From: Variovorax sp. CF079 | GTDB taxonomy: Bacteria; Pseudomonadota; Gammaproteobacteria; Burkholderiales; Burkholderiaceae_C | Direction: 5' to 3' | DNA: 64,000 nt | Assembly (NCBI RefSeq): GCF_900101545.1 | Contig: NZ_FMZU01000026.1 | Location: 30,316 to 94,315, forward strand | Shown here: positions 26,212 to 34,989 of the stretch, piece by piece | How the letters are laid out: every line of letters begins with the position of its first letter | How positions within the stretch are numbered: the first letter of the stretch is position 1 | The notes under the pieces: generated by a model | Databases searched by the model: none | Told to the model about the DNA's origin: nothing | What the model saw: only the letters and a program-made list of their open reading frames with translations | Translations under genes and position numbers: made by a program

Positions 26212-26949
26212 ATGATCGCACTCGGCTGCGCCGCCCTCGCGGGCGAAACCCGGCACCGTCGTGTGCTGGAGAACGGCTTCAGCTTCCATCGAAGCGAGTG
26301 GATGCAAAGCGATCGCGGCCCGGGGCTGTCTCCGACCGTCTTCCTCGTGGAGCAACCGCCGAATGCCGTGCTGGCGCCGCACTTCCACACCCAGAACCAG
26401 TTCCAGGTGGTCAAGGAGGGCAGCGGCACCCTGGGTGCGCACGCCGTGGGCCCCGGGTCGCTTCACTATGCCGGCGCGTTCACGGGCTACGGGCCGCTGG
26501 TGGCAGGCCCTGCCGGCCTGAGCTATTTCACGATTCGTGCGGTGTACGAAACGGGCGCGAATTTCCTCCCGGCCGCACGGGACAGGCTGCCGCGCGGACC
26601 GAAACGGAATGCTCATGGGCCGGTGCACGAGCCCTTGGCGTTGGAAGCGCTTCGCGCCCTGGCATCGGCGCGCCGGGTCCCGTTGATCGCGCCGCAGGAC
26701 GGCCTCGAGGCCTATGCGCTGCAGCTCCCGCCTTGGTCGCCACTCGAGCCGATCGAAGCGCGCGGCTCGGGCCAGTTCCAGCTCGTCCTTGCCGGAGCGC
26801 TCGAAACCCCGCAGCGGCGGCTGCAGGCGTGGGAAAGCCGCTTTCTTTCACCTGGTGAAGATGCAGGTGGCTGCGCCGCCGGGGCAAGCGGCGTTCACCT
26901 GCTCGTGCTGCAGATGCCGGCCATCGCGCCCGAATATTCGGGTGGCTGA
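26212..26949 (+). CDS. Cupin-like protein
   Basis: 245 aa, no signal peptide. A cupin-type metal motif is seen in LAPHFHTQNQFQVVKEGSG (HFH plus a Q in place of the usual Glu), and a second, less conserved barrel half follows the GQFQLVLAG segment. Only 4 bp separate it from the Bug gene, so it belongs to the operon. Possible roles are a metal-dependent isomerase, lyase or dioxygenase; the motif alone does not decide. Confidence 0.75.
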   Translation: MIALGCAALAGETRHRRVLENGFSFHRSEWMQSDRGPGLSPTVFLVEQPPNAVLAPHFHTQNQFQVVKEGSGTLGAHAVGPGSLHYAGAFTGYGPLVAGPAGLSYFTIRAVYETGANFLPAARDRLPRGPKRNAHGPVHEPLALEALRALASARRVPLIAPQDGLEAYALQLPPWSPLEPIEARGSGQFQLVLAGALETPQRRLQAWESRFLSPGEDAGGCAAGASGVHLLVLQMPAIAPEYSGG

Positions 26950-26964
26950 AGTGCCCGCCATCTC

Positions 26965-26981
26965 TTGTATAACGATTGCAT
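26965..26981. promoter_or_regulatory. Probable GntR/FCD autoregulatory site on the regulator start codon
   Basis: TTGTATAACGATTGCAT, with TTGTAT and TTGCAT repeated 11 bases apart, overlaps the first bases of the GntR ATG (26980). Its complement matches the site at 21235-21251 at 14 of 17 positions. This placement suggests direct repression of its own gene. Confidence 0.55.
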
Positions 26982-27666
26982 GACATCAGAGAAGTCCAAC
27001 GCATTGCGCAAGCGCGGTCCGCAGCCGCTATCGGCCGAGCAGGTCTGCGAGCGGATCCGCGCCGCGATCCTGAGCGGGGAGCTCAAGCCGGGGTCGAAGC
27101 TCACGGAGCAGGATCTCGCGGCCGAATTCGAAGTGAGCCGCACGCCGATCCGGGAAGCCATCCGCCAGCTGGAAGTGGAGCGCCTGGTCAGCCGCACACC
27201 CTTCGTGGGCGTCACGGTGACCCAGCTCAGCCCGGAAGAAGTGATCGAGCTGCTGGACATCCGTGAAGTCCTCGAAGGACTGGTGGCCCGGCTTGCAACG
27301 GAAAACATGGACAGCTTCCACCTGCAACGATTGAAGAAATCACTGCAGCAGCTGGCCGCGAGCGCCAGGAAGAGCGACGTCGGCGCGTACCTCGATCAGG
27401 CGCTGGCGTTCCGGCGTGCGCTCGTGGAATGCTGCGGCAGTGCCACCTTGTCGGAGCATGTCATGGCGATCGAAAACCGCCTGCGTCTGACGGGCAGCCG
27501 CACCGCGCTGTTGCCGGGGCGCATGGAAGCTGCCATCGAGGAGCATGAGAAGTTGCTGGACGCGATCGTGCGCGGCGACGCCAAAGGTGCCGAACGACTC
27601 AACCGGGAGCGCATCCGGCACATCCGCGACGCGGTGGCGAAGTCGATTTCCTTCTCCATCCTGTAG
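26980..27666 (+). CDS. GntR-family regulator, FCD subfamily
   Basis: 228 aa. The winged HTH is at residues 20-85 (ERIRAAILSGELKPGSKLTEQDLAAEF, then SRTPIREAIRQLE), followed by an all-helical FCD effector domain with EVLEGLVARLA and the metal-ligand His in EEHEKLLDAIV and RIRHIRDAV. FCD regulators usually bind carboxylates. ATG 26980 was chosen over TTG 26965. It follows the cupin gene by 30 bp on the same strand and is the likely regulator of both divergent operons. Confidence 0.95.
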   Translation: MTSEKSNALRKRGPQPLSAEQVCERIRAAILSGELKPGSKLTEQDLAAEFEVSRTPIREAIRQLEVERLVSRTPFVGVTVTQLSPEEVIELLDIREVLEGLVARLATENMDSFHLQRLKKSLQQLAASARKSDVGAYLDQALAFRRALVECCGSATLSEHVMAIENRLRLTGSRTALLPGRMEAAIEEHEKLLDAIVRGDAKGAERLNRERIRHIRDAVAKSISFSIL

Positions 27667-27696
27667 CGCCCCGGCGCCGGCGTCGCGCGCCCTTGC

Positions 27697-28494
27697 TCAA
27701 GTCCGGTAGGAGGCCCCGCGCTCGCGCTCGAGCTTGCGCAGCAGGCCCGGCCACTCCAGCTTGCCGACTTCCATGAAGCCGCCGGGCCCCAGCATCTTGC
27801 GGCCTTGGGCGCGGGTGTGCCGGATGGTGGCGTCGGACAGCTCGTGCAGCGGCACTCCGCCGGCTTGTCCATCGATCTGGTACTGGCATGCCGTCTCCAG
27901 GCGCAGCATCCAGCAGAAGGCCTCTGCTACGCTACGGCCCACCGTCAGGGCGCCGTGGTTGCGCAGGACCAGCACACGGCCTTCGGGGCCGAGGTCACGC
28001 ACGAGGCGCTCGCGCTCGTCTTCGTCGAGCGCCGTGCCCTCGTAGTCGTGGTAGCCGAGAAAGTCCAGCATGACGCAGGCCTTCTGGCTCAGGGGCCGCA
28101 GACCCATGGCCTGCATCGCGATCGCGTTGTTCGCACGGGTGTGGCTGTGCATGACGCACACCAACTCCGTCTGCGCCATATGGACGGCGCTGTGGATGAT
28201 GAACCCGGCGGGGTTGAGCAGTGACGGGTCCCCCTGCACCACGCGGCCATCGAGGTCGACCTTGATCAGGGCCGATGCCGTCATCTCGTCGAACAGGGTG
28301 CCCAGCGGATTGACGAGAAAGTGATGTTCGGGCCCCGGCAGCATCACGGAGATGTGGGTCGAGGCCAGGTCCGACATGCCATGGAGATCCGTCAGCTGGT
28401 AGCAGGCGGCGAGGTCGCAGCGCAACTGCCGCTCGGCGGCATCCATGCCTTCAGGCCTGGCATGCGAAGAAAGTTGCGCGATATCGTTGTTCAT
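27697..28494 (-). CDS. Class II aldolase/adducin family protein
   Basis: 265 aa. Zinc ligands are visible in VMHSHTRANNAIAMQ (two His) and LRNHGALTVG (third His), with GMSDLASTHIS near the N-terminus for substrate phosphate or carboxylate contacts. Family members are aldolases, epimerases or decarboxylases of hydroxy-keto acids. The stop codon of the Bug gene upstream overlaps its start region by 4 bases. Last gene of the operon 31991-27697. Confidence 0.9.
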   Translation of the reverse strand: MNNDIAQLSSHARPEGMDAAERQLRCDLAACYQLTDLHGMSDLASTHISVMLPGPEHHFLVNPLGTLFDEMTASALIKVDLDGRVVQGDPSLLNPAGFIIHSAVHMAQTELVCVMHSHTRANNAIAMQAMGLRPLSQKACVMLDFLGYHDYEGTALDEDERERLVRDLGPEGRVLVLRNHGALTVGRSVAEAFCWMLRLETACQYQIDGQAGGVPLHELSDATIRHTRAQGRKMLGPGGFMEVGKLEWPGLLRKLERERGASYRT

Positions 28495-29522
28495 TTCGTT
28501 GTCTCCTTGCTATGGGTGGGTTCGGTGCCGAGCGATCGGGACATCGCGATCCAGCGGGCGAGATCCGCCTGCACGAAAGCCTGTGTCTCGGCCGGCGGTG
28601 CGGGCTGGATGACCAGCCCCAGGTCTCCGAGGCTGGCCCGGACATCGGGAGCCGCGAGCGCCTCCGACAGGACACGGGCCAGCGTGGCGACGACCTCCGG
28701 CGGCATCCTGGCTGGCCCCATCAGGGCGAACCAATTGGAGATGGCCAGGTCGGGCATGCCCTGTTCGACGACCGTCGGCACGTCCGGCAGCGACGGGACC
28801 CGGGTGCTCGAAGTGACGGCGATCGCCTTGATCTTGCCCGATCGAACCTGCTGGACGACCAGGGGCACGGTCATCGCGGTGACACCGATCTCGCCCCGCA
28901 CCAGGTCCGTCATGACCTCCGGCTGGCCTCGATAGGCCACGTGCGTGAGTTCGATCTTCTGCTGGCTCTTGAGCAACTCCATCGTGAAGAAGGGCGTCGT
29001 GCCCCCGCCGGCAGAGCCGTAGTTGACCTGGCCCGGCCGCACCTTGGCGAACTCGACCAGATCAGGCAGTGAGCGGACCGGCAATCCGTTGCTCACGATG
29101 ATCGCCTGGGGGATCGTGCCGATCATCCCGATCGCGCTGAACGCGGTTTGCGGCTGCCAGGAGGGCGCTGCCGCGCCGGGCGGCGCCATGGTCGTCGGGC
29201 CGCTGGCCACGACCAGCGTGTACCCATCGGGCGCCGCACGCGCCACGGCCGAATAGCCGATGCTGCCGGCGGCACCCGCGCGGTTGTCGACGATGAAGCT
29301 CTGCTTGAAGCGCTCGGAGAGATGCTGCGCGAGCCGGCGTGCGATGACATCCACGATACCGCCGGCGGGGAACGCCGAGACGATCGTCACCGGACGCTCC
29401 GGATAGCCCGCGGCAGCCGCTGGTCCCAGCGGCATCACGCATGCAGCAAGGAACAGGGCCAGAGTGCGTACGCCTGCACGGCGGCGCGTGCATGCGGAAG
29501 TCTTGCTGATCGCTCTGCGCAT
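28491..29522 (-). CDS. Bug/TctC-family periplasmic substrate-binding protein
   Basis: 343 aa. The N-terminus has a basic stretch (SKTSACTRRRAG) before a hydrophobic signal segment ending AAAAG, then YPERPVTIVSAFPAGGIVD, typical of Bug. Further VDNRAGAAGSIGYS and VNYGSAGGGTTPFF. It is followed by the class II aldolase with 4-base overlap and preceded by another Bug gene, giving two binding proteins in one operon. Confidence 0.92.
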   Translation of the reverse strand: MRRAISKTSACTRRRAGVRTLALFLAACVMPLGPAAAAGYPERPVTIVSAFPAGGIVDVIARRLAQHLSERFKQSFIVDNRAGAAGSIGYSAVARAAPDGYTLVVASGPTTMAPPGAAAPSWQPQTAFSAIGMIGTIPQAIIVSNGLPVRSLPDLVEFAKVRPGQVNYGSAGGGTTPFFTMELLKSQQKIELTHVAYRGQPEVMTDLVRGEIGVTAMTVPLVVQQVRSGKIKAIAVTSSTRVPSLPDVPTVVEQGMPDLAISNWFALMGPARMPPEVVATLARVLSEALAAPDVRASLGDLGLVIQPAPPAETQAFVQADLARWIAMSRSLGTEPTHSKETTK

Positions 29523-29559
29523 CGTGATCTCCTTCGGTTGAAGGGCGCCCGTGACGCCA

Positions 29560-30555
29560 TCACTCCTCGCTGCGGAATCCCGAGGTTTGCACCACGGGAC
29601 GCCAGAAGTCGCGCTCCGCGCTCAGCGTGCGTTTCACCGCGGCGCCAGGCAGGCCCGTCGCCTCCAGACCTGCGCGCGCCATCGCGCTGCGGACCTGCGG
29701 TTGCTGCATCGCGGCCACGAAGGCACGCTCCAGGCGCTGCACCACCTCCGCAGGGGTGCCTGCAGGCACGAAGGCACTGTAGGAGGCGTTTGCATGCTCG
29801 AATGCATCGATGCCGGCCTCCCGCGCGGTCGGGACATCGGGCAGGGATGCGTTGCGGCGCGTGCCGGAGACCGCCAGGATGCGCACCTTGCCGGCACGAT
29901 GGAGTTCCAGCTGGCTGGCCAGGGCGTCCGCGCTCAAGGGAACGTGCCCGCCGATCAGGTCCGCCACGAGCGGTGCGCCACCCTTGTACGCCACGGGCGT
30001 CAGCGGAACACCCACGGTCTTGGCCATGCCGAGGACGGCGAAGTGCAGTGTCCCGCCGAGGTTGGTGAGCCCCACGCTCCCCTGCGAAGGGTTGGCGCGC
30101 ACCCAGCTCAGGTAGTCCTGCAATGTCTTGTACGGCCGGTCCGCACCGGCGGAAATCACCGTGGGAACCTCGGCGAGGTGGCTCACGGGGATGAAATCGC
30201 GATCGACGTCGTAGGCAAGCTGCCTGTAGGTCATCGGAAAGATGACCAGCGGCGCGTTGGAAGACAGCAGCACGGTCCTGCCATCGGGCGGGGCGCGCTT
30301 CACGTACTCGATGGAGATCCGCGTGGCGGCGCCGGGCCGGTTGTCCACGATGACCTGTTCCTCGCCGCCAAGGCGCAGCTGCTCGGCGAGCGCCCGCGCC
30401 AGCGTGTCGAGCGCACCCCCGGGCGGAAATCCGACGACGAGACGCAGCGGATGGGCGCCTCCGACCGATGCCTGCGCAGGCGCTTGCGCCTGCGCAGGGC
30501 CGGCTGCAACGGCAGCGATCCACGCGGCGGAAAGGAAAATCCGAATCACGTTCAT
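29560..30555 (-). CDS. Bug/TctC-family periplasmic substrate-binding protein
   Basis: 331 aa from ATG 30555, whose first base overlaps the stop codon of the amidase. Signal peptide MNVIRIFLSAAWIAAVAAG then AQAQA. Mature part LRLVVGFPPGGALDTLAR, VIVDNRPGAATRISIEY, VGLTNLGGTLHFAVLG. The last is a divergent version of the usual SxGxGxxxH loop. It is between the amidase and the second Bug gene. Confidence 0.92.
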   Translation of the reverse strand: MNVIRIFLSAAWIAAVAAGPAQAQAPAQASVGGAHPLRLVVGFPPGGALDTLARALAEQLRLGGEEQVIVDNRPGAATRISIEYVKRAPPDGRTVLLSSNAPLVIFPMTYRQLAYDVDRDFIPVSHLAEVPTVISAGADRPYKTLQDYLSWVRANPSQGSVGLTNLGGTLHFAVLGMAKTVGVPLTPVAYKGGAPLVADLIGGHVPLSADALASQLELHRAGKVRILAVSGTRRNASLPDVPTAREAGIDAFEHANASYSAFVPAGTPAEVVQRLERAFVAAMQQPQVRSAMARAGLEATGLPGAAVKRTLSAERDFWRPVVQTSGFRSEE

Positions 30556-31991
30556 CACCACGCCTCCTCGTTCGGCCAACGGGACACAATATTCCTGGCA
30601 GCCTCGAATACCGCCGCAGCGGCAAGAAGATCCGACTCCCGGCGCAGGCGCCCCACCAACTGCAGGCCGATCGGTAGTCCGTCGCTGCCGAAGCCGCAGG
30701 GCAGCGTGATGGCGGGGTGGCCGGTCAGGTTGAACGGCATGGTCCACGGGAACCAGTTGGACCGCACCTCGTCGAAGAGCCGTCCATCGATCTCGAGCTT
30801 GCCGAACAGGTCCTGGTCGATCGGAACGGCGGTCCGTGCCAGCGTGGGAACCACGATGAAGTCGTTGTCACGCAGCAAGTCCTGCACATGCCGGAAGAGG
30901 CGAGTGCGAGCGAAGTTCGCCTTCTGGTAGTCGACGGCGGTGTAGTCCTTCGCGAGCGCGAGCTGCTGAAGGAGGGAGGGGGTCAGCTGATCCGGCTGCT
31001 CCTCGGCCATCTTCCCGAACCGTGCTTTCCAGACCGTGTGATTGATGGTGCGCCAAAGTGGCTCGACGTCGAAGTCTGTCGACGGCCCCATCTCGGCCAA
31101 CTCCGCGCCCAACTCCGCCAGGAGCTGCAGTGCGGATCCAAAGCAGGAAGCAACGTCGGACGCCATAGGCCTGCCGGGCGGCATTCCCGCGAACAGGATG
31201 CGCTTGCCCCGCAAGTCAGCCACGGAGCGCATGTCCTTGAGATAGTCTTCCGCCCGGGCGCCGGCAGACCAGGGGTCGCAGGGATGCTCGCCCGCCATGG
31301 CCTGCAGCATGAGGGCGGTGTCGGCGACCGTACGCGAGATCGGTGTGACGTAGGTGAGATTGCCGATGGCGTCCTCCGCCTGCGAATGCGGGACCAGCCC
31401 GATCGACTGCTTCAGGCCGACGACTCCGTTGCAGGCTGCCGGAATCCGGGTGGAGCCTCCACCGTCCGTTGCGATCCCGATCGGGGCAAGTCCAGTCGCC
31501 ACCGCCACCGCTGCGCCGCCGCTCGATCCGCCGCTCGTGCGCTCGGGGTGCCATGCGTTGCGCGTGCGTCCGAACAAGGGTGCATCGGTCAGGCATTTGG
31601 CGCCAAACTCCGACGTGGTCGTCTTTCCGACGAGGATGGCACCGTGCTGCCGCAGCCGGGAGATGGCTGCCGCGTCCTCGGTCGGGACGTTGTCGGCGAA
31701 CAGCAGCGAACCGAAGGTGGTCTTCACGCCCTTCGTATTGACCAGGTCCTTGCAGGCGTACGGAATGCCGTGGAGCAGTCCGGTGGGCTCGCCCCGCATG
31801 ACTGCCCGCTCCGCAGCCTTCGCATCGCGCATGGCTTCGTCGGGGCACAACGTGATGAAGCAGTTGAGCTTCGGCTGCAGCCGTGTCGCGCGATCCAGCA
31901 CGGCCCGGGTCACTTCGACGGGAGAGACTTCACGGTGCGCGATCGCTTCGCGCAGGCGTACTGCTGTCCAAAAGCAAAACTCTTCGGCCAT
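30555..31991 (-). CDS. Amidase (amidase signature family)
   Basis: 478 aa. The Ser-cisSer-Lys machinery is visible: Lys in YACKDLVNTKG, the glycine/serine loop SGGSSGGAAVAVATGL, and the nucleophile Ser in GGGSTRIPA (the usual GGSIRxPA). The family hydrolyses amides and can act on aryl or aliphatic substrates. First gene of the operon, with the LysR gene divergent from it across 111 bp. The start at 31991 (MAEEFCFW) was preferred because the longer reading runs into the promoter gap. Confidence 0.93.
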   Translation of the reverse strand: MAEEFCFWTAVRLREAIAHREVSPVEVTRAVLDRATRLQPKLNCFITLCPDEAMRDAKAAERAVMRGEPTGLLHGIPYACKDLVNTKGVKTTFGSLLFADNVPTEDAAAISRLRQHGAILVGKTTTSEFGAKCLTDAPLFGRTRNAWHPERTSGGSSGGAAVAVATGLAPIGIATDGGGSTRIPAACNGVVGLKQSIGLVPHSQAEDAIGNLTYVTPISRTVADTALMLQAMAGEHPCDPWSAGARAEDYLKDMRSVADLRGKRILFAGMPPGRPMASDVASCFGSALQLLAELGAELAEMGPSTDFDVEPLWRTINHTVWKARFGKMAEEQPDQLTPSLLQQLALAKDYTAVDYQKANFARTRLFRHVQDLLRDNDFIVVPTLARTAVPIDQDLFGKLEIDGRLFDEVRSNWFPWTMPFNLTGHPAITLPCGFGSDGLPIGLQLVGRLRRESDLLAAAAVFEAARNIVSRWPNEEAW

Positions 31992-32088
31992 GCACCCTTC
32001 CTCTGTCAGACACCGGCACGTCCAGCCGGCATGCGCCGAAGGGTGCCATCCGGCTGCCGCACGGTCCAATACTCGTTCACAATCCACT

Positions 32089-32105
32089 CATATCAGAAGC
32101 GTATG
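32089..32105. promoter_or_regulatory. LysR-type box overlapping the regulator start
   Basis: CATATCAGAAGCGTATG is an inverted repeat (CATA-N9-TATG) that includes T-N11-A and ends on the LysR ATG at 32103. The same ATA-N9-TAT arrangement precedes the LysR genes at 6678 and 47328. Confidence 0.45.
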
Positions 32106-32990
32106 GGCATGGACCTCAAGAGCCTGCGTTACTTCGTGGCCGTGGCGGAAGCTCGCAGCGTGGGCAAGGCAGCCCAGCGGCTGCACATGGCGCAGCCACC
32201 GTTGTCCGTCCAGATCCGCAACCTGGAGGCCCAGGTAGGGACTGCGTTGTTCCTGCGCGAATCGACGGGGATGCGGCTCACCGACGCGGGGAGCGCCCTG
32301 TTCGCGCGCGCTCGCGAAGCCCTGGCCCTGGCTTGCGACGGCTACGAGGCTGCGCGCGCGATCGGCTCCGGACGACGCGGCCTGCTGGCGGTGGGCTACA
32401 TGTTTTCGTTGGGTTACGCCGTCCTGCCCAAGCTCGTCCCGCTCTTACGTCGCACCCTACCCGAAGTCGAACTGCAATTCGTCGAGATGAGTGCCGCCAC
32501 TTGTGAGGCCCAGATCGTCGATCACAAGGTGACCGTCGGCTTGTGCATGCCGCCGATGCAGCGAGTGGAAGTGGCCAACACCATCGTCGGCATGCAGCCG
32601 CTGCGGCTCGCCATGCCTGCACGCGCGCCGCTCGCGCGTCTCGCTTCGGTCCCCATCGAACGGCTCCAGGGCCAGAAGCTGGTCGCCCTGCCCAAGCTCA
32701 AGGAGAACGCGGACACGTCGCTGGTGGCCGCACTGCTTCGCCGGCACCAGGTGACGATGCAGGTGGTCGAACGTGTGGAGACCGTGCACGCCGCACTGGC
32801 TCTCGTGCTCGCTGGTGAGGGGTATGCCCTGGTTCCGGCATGCGCTGCGGTTGGCCGTCCTCCGGGTGTCGCCTTCCGGAAGCTGAAGGGCGTCAGCGAA
32901 GGCTTCGACGTGGCTGTCTGCCGGCGCCACGATCTGGACAGCCCCTTTGTCGAACCGTTCATCGCTGCTGCGAGGCAGGCTCTGCGATGA
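32103..32990 (+). CDS. LysR-family transcriptional regulator
   Basis: 295 aa. The winged HTH is at residues 1-62 (LKSLRYFVAVAEARSVGKAA, then AQPPLSVQIRNLEAQVG), followed by an effector domain with LLAVGYMFSLGYAVLPKLVP. It is divergent from the amidase/Bug/aldolase operon and probably its activator. Its last 32 bp overlap the 3' end of the convergent aldo/keto reductase reading. Confidence 0.93.
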   Translation: MGMDLKSLRYFVAVAEARSVGKAAQRLHMAQPPLSVQIRNLEAQVGTALFLRESTGMRLTDAGSALFARAREALALACDGYEAARAIGSGRRGLLAVGYMFSLGYAVLPKLVPLLRRTLPEVELQFVEMSAATCEAQIVDHKVTVGLCMPPMQRVEVANTIVGMQPLRLAMPARAPLARLASVPIERLQGQKLVALPKLKENADTSLVAALLRRHQVTMQVVERVETVHAALALVLAGEGYALVPACAAVGRPPGVAFRKLKGVSEGFDVAVCRRHDLDSPFVEPFIAAARQALR

Positions 32991-33939
32991 GGCCGCCTCC
33001 AGGCATCGCTCGGGCGCGATGTCCGACCGCGTCTGCGTGCTGGCCTACGGCATCGCCGGGCGATCGCGGAGTGCGTCTAGCCATGCGGTCCAGCGCTTCG
33101 ACCGCATCGATCGGCAACTCCAGCTTCGCCGTGGCCAAGTTTTCGTGCAGATGGCCGACTGACGAGGTGCCGGGAATCAGCAGGATGTTGGGGGAGCGGC
33201 GGAGGAGCCAGGCAAGCGCTACCTGCATCGGCGTGGCGCCGAGGCGTTGGGCGACGTCGGAGAGGCCAGATGACTGAACTGGGGTGAAGCCGCCGAGTGG
33301 GAAGAACGGAACGTAGGGAATGCCATCGCGTGCCAGGTCGTCGATCAGCGTGTCGTCGTTGCGATGCACGAGGTTGTATTGGTTCTGGACGCAGACGATG
33401 CTGCAGATGCGGCGCCCCTCGGCGACCTGCGTGGGCGTCACGTTGCTCAGGCCGATATGGCGCACGAGGCCCTGGCGCTGCAGCTCGGCCAGTGCCGTCA
33501 GCGGTGCCTCGATCGACCCCTCGGCCGGGCCCTGCGCGTCGAACATGATGCGCAGGTTCACGACCTCCAGCACGTCCAGGCCGAGGTTGCGCAGGTTGTC
33601 ATGAACCGCCTGTGTCAGCTCGTCGGGCGAGAACGCCGGCAGCCAGCCGCCGGTGTCGATACGCCGCGCGCCGATCTTGGTGACGATCACGAGGTCCTTC
33701 GAATAAGGCGCGAGTGCTTCGCGGATGATCTGATTGGTGACGTGTGGGCCGTAGAAGTCGCTGGTGTCGATGTGATCGACACCGCTCGCGACCGCTTCGC
33801 GCAGCACAGCCAGCGCCGCCTTGCGATCCTTGGGCGGCCCGAACACGCCGGGGCCGGCGAGTTGCATGGCGCCGTAGCCGAGCCGGTTGACGGTGCGGTC
33901 GCCGAGCGTGAACGTGATGTTGGTTTGCGTGCTGGACAT
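32959..33939 (-). CDS. Aldo/keto reductase
   Basis: 326 aa TIM-barrel oxidoreductase. Catalytic residues: Asp/Tyr in HIDTSDFYGPH and Lys in VIVTKIGAR; the position usually held by His reads LEVVNLRIM, as in a known subgroup. NADPH site: IPGTSSVGHLHENLATAKL. The ATG at 33939 gives a normal N-terminus (MSSTQTNITF). The C-terminus runs about 30 residues past the usual end (after VEALDRMA), rich in Arg/Gly and overlapping the convergent LysR gene, so an original stop may have been lost. It is divergent from the LysR gene at 34090. Confidence 0.9.
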   Translation of the reverse strand: MSSTQTNITFTLGDRTVNRLGYGAMQLAGPGVFGPPKDRKAALAVLREAVASGVDHIDTSDFYGPHVTNQIIREALAPYSKDLVIVTKIGARRIDTGGWLPAFSPDELTQAVHDNLRNLGLDVLEVVNLRIMFDAQGPAEGSIEAPLTALAELQRQGLVRHIGLSNVTPTQVAEGRRICSIVCVQNQYNLVHRNDDTLIDDLARDGIPYVPFFPLGGFTPVQSSGLSDVAQRLGATPMQVALAWLLRRSPNILLIPGTSSVGHLHENLATAKLELPIDAVEALDRMARRTPRSPGDAVGQHADAVGHRARAMPGGGLIAEPASQQR

Positions 33940-34044
33940 GGTGGTTCTTTCCTGGAGCTGAGGAGATGAAGCGAGGTCGTGCGTGGATGAAGAGAAGTGC
34001 TGATTCGAACCCCTGAGGCCCAGTCTAGGCAGCTCGCTCCTGCT

Positions 34045-34063
34045 TGATAACCCACCATAATCA
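34045..34063. promoter_or_regulatory. LysR-type box between the aldo/keto reductase and its regulator
   Basis: TGATAACCCACCATAATCA is an inverted repeat (TGAT/ATCA) fitting T-N11-A, 26 bases before the LysR start and about 105 bases before the reductase start. Confidence 0.4.
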
Positions 34064-34089
34064 GCACAAGCTGTGCGGGATTCGAAACA

Positions 34090-34989
34090 ATGAAAGTCGA
34101 CCTCGGGGATCTGCATGCCTTCGTGGCGGTGGCGGGGGCGAAGGGCTTTCGCGACGGCGCACGCCTGAGCGGCGCGAGCGCGTCGGGCTTGAGCGAGGCG
34201 GTGCGCCGGCTGGAGACTCAGCTCGGCGTGCGGCTGCTTCACCGCACGACTCGCAGCGTGCGGCCTACAGAAGCGGGAGAACGTCTGCTCGAGCGGCTGG
34301 GGCCCGCGCTCACCGAGGTCGAGGCGGCGCTCGACGTGGTGAACGGCTTTCGCGACCGGCCGGCCGGCACGCTCAAGCTGAACGTGCCTATCAGCGCCGC
34401 GCGGCTCGTGCTTCCGTCAATCGTGCCGCGCTTCCTCGCCGCCTATCCCGACATCTCCCTCGAAGTGATTGCCGAGGATGGCTTCGTCGATGTGCTGGCA
34501 GTCGGCTGCGATGCCGGCATTCGCTATGACGAACGACTGGAGCAGGACATGATCGCCGTGCCGATCGGTCCACGCTTTCAGCGGTTCGCCGTCGCGGCCG
34601 CCCCAGCCTACCTCGATCGTCATGGCCGTCCGGACCATCCGCGCGACCTGCTCGGCCACACCTGCCTGCGCGGGCGTTTCGCCAGCGGGTTGATGCCTCC
34701 GTGGGAGTTCGAACGCGACGGCGAGGTGTTGCGCGTTGATGTGGCCGGGCAGCTGATCGTGCGGCTCGGCGCCTCGACCGATCTTGCAGTGGACGCAGCG
34801 ATAGCCGGCGCCGGCGTGATCTACCTGTTCGAGGACTGGCTGCGGCCTCACCTCGAAAGCGGCGCGCTCGAGCCGATCCTCGAACCCTGGTGGCTACGCT
34901 TCTCCGGCCCATTCCTTTATTACCCTGGCCGCCGGCTGCTGCCAGCGCCGCTACGGGCATTTGTGGATTTCATACAAAGCACGTCCTGA
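34090..34989 (+). CDS. LysR-family transcriptional regulator
   Basis: 299 aa. HTH segment LGDLHAFVAVAGAKGFRDGA then SASGLSEAVRRLETQLGVRLLHRTTRSV, the typical form of LysR members that regulate a divergent reductase. Effector domain: GTLKLNVPISAARLVLPSIV, a GCDAGIRYDERLEQDM loop and the end RAFVDFIQ. It is divergent from the aldo/keto reductase gene and presumably controls it. Confidence 0.93.
   Translation: MKVDLGDLHAFVAVAGAKGFRDGARLSGASASGLSEAVRRLETQLGVRLLHRTTRSVRPTEAGERLLERLGPALTEVEAALDVVNGFRDRPAGTLKLNVPISAARLVLPSIVPRFLAAYPDISLEVIAEDGFVDVLAVGCDAGIRYDERLEQDMIAVPIGPRFQRFAVAAAPAYLDRHGRPDHPRDLLGHTCLRGRFASGLMPPWEFERDGEVLRVDVAGQLIVRLGASTDLAVDAAIAGAGVIYLFEDWLRPHLESGALEPILEPWWLRFSGPFLYYPGRRLLPAPLRAFVDFIQSTS

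Noticed and set aside
30717..32102. In-frame upstream extension of the LysR gene at 32103 to a 757-aa protein
   Set aside because: The extension lies wholly antisense to the amidase gene and lacks protein-like composition; the HTH requires the start at 32103.
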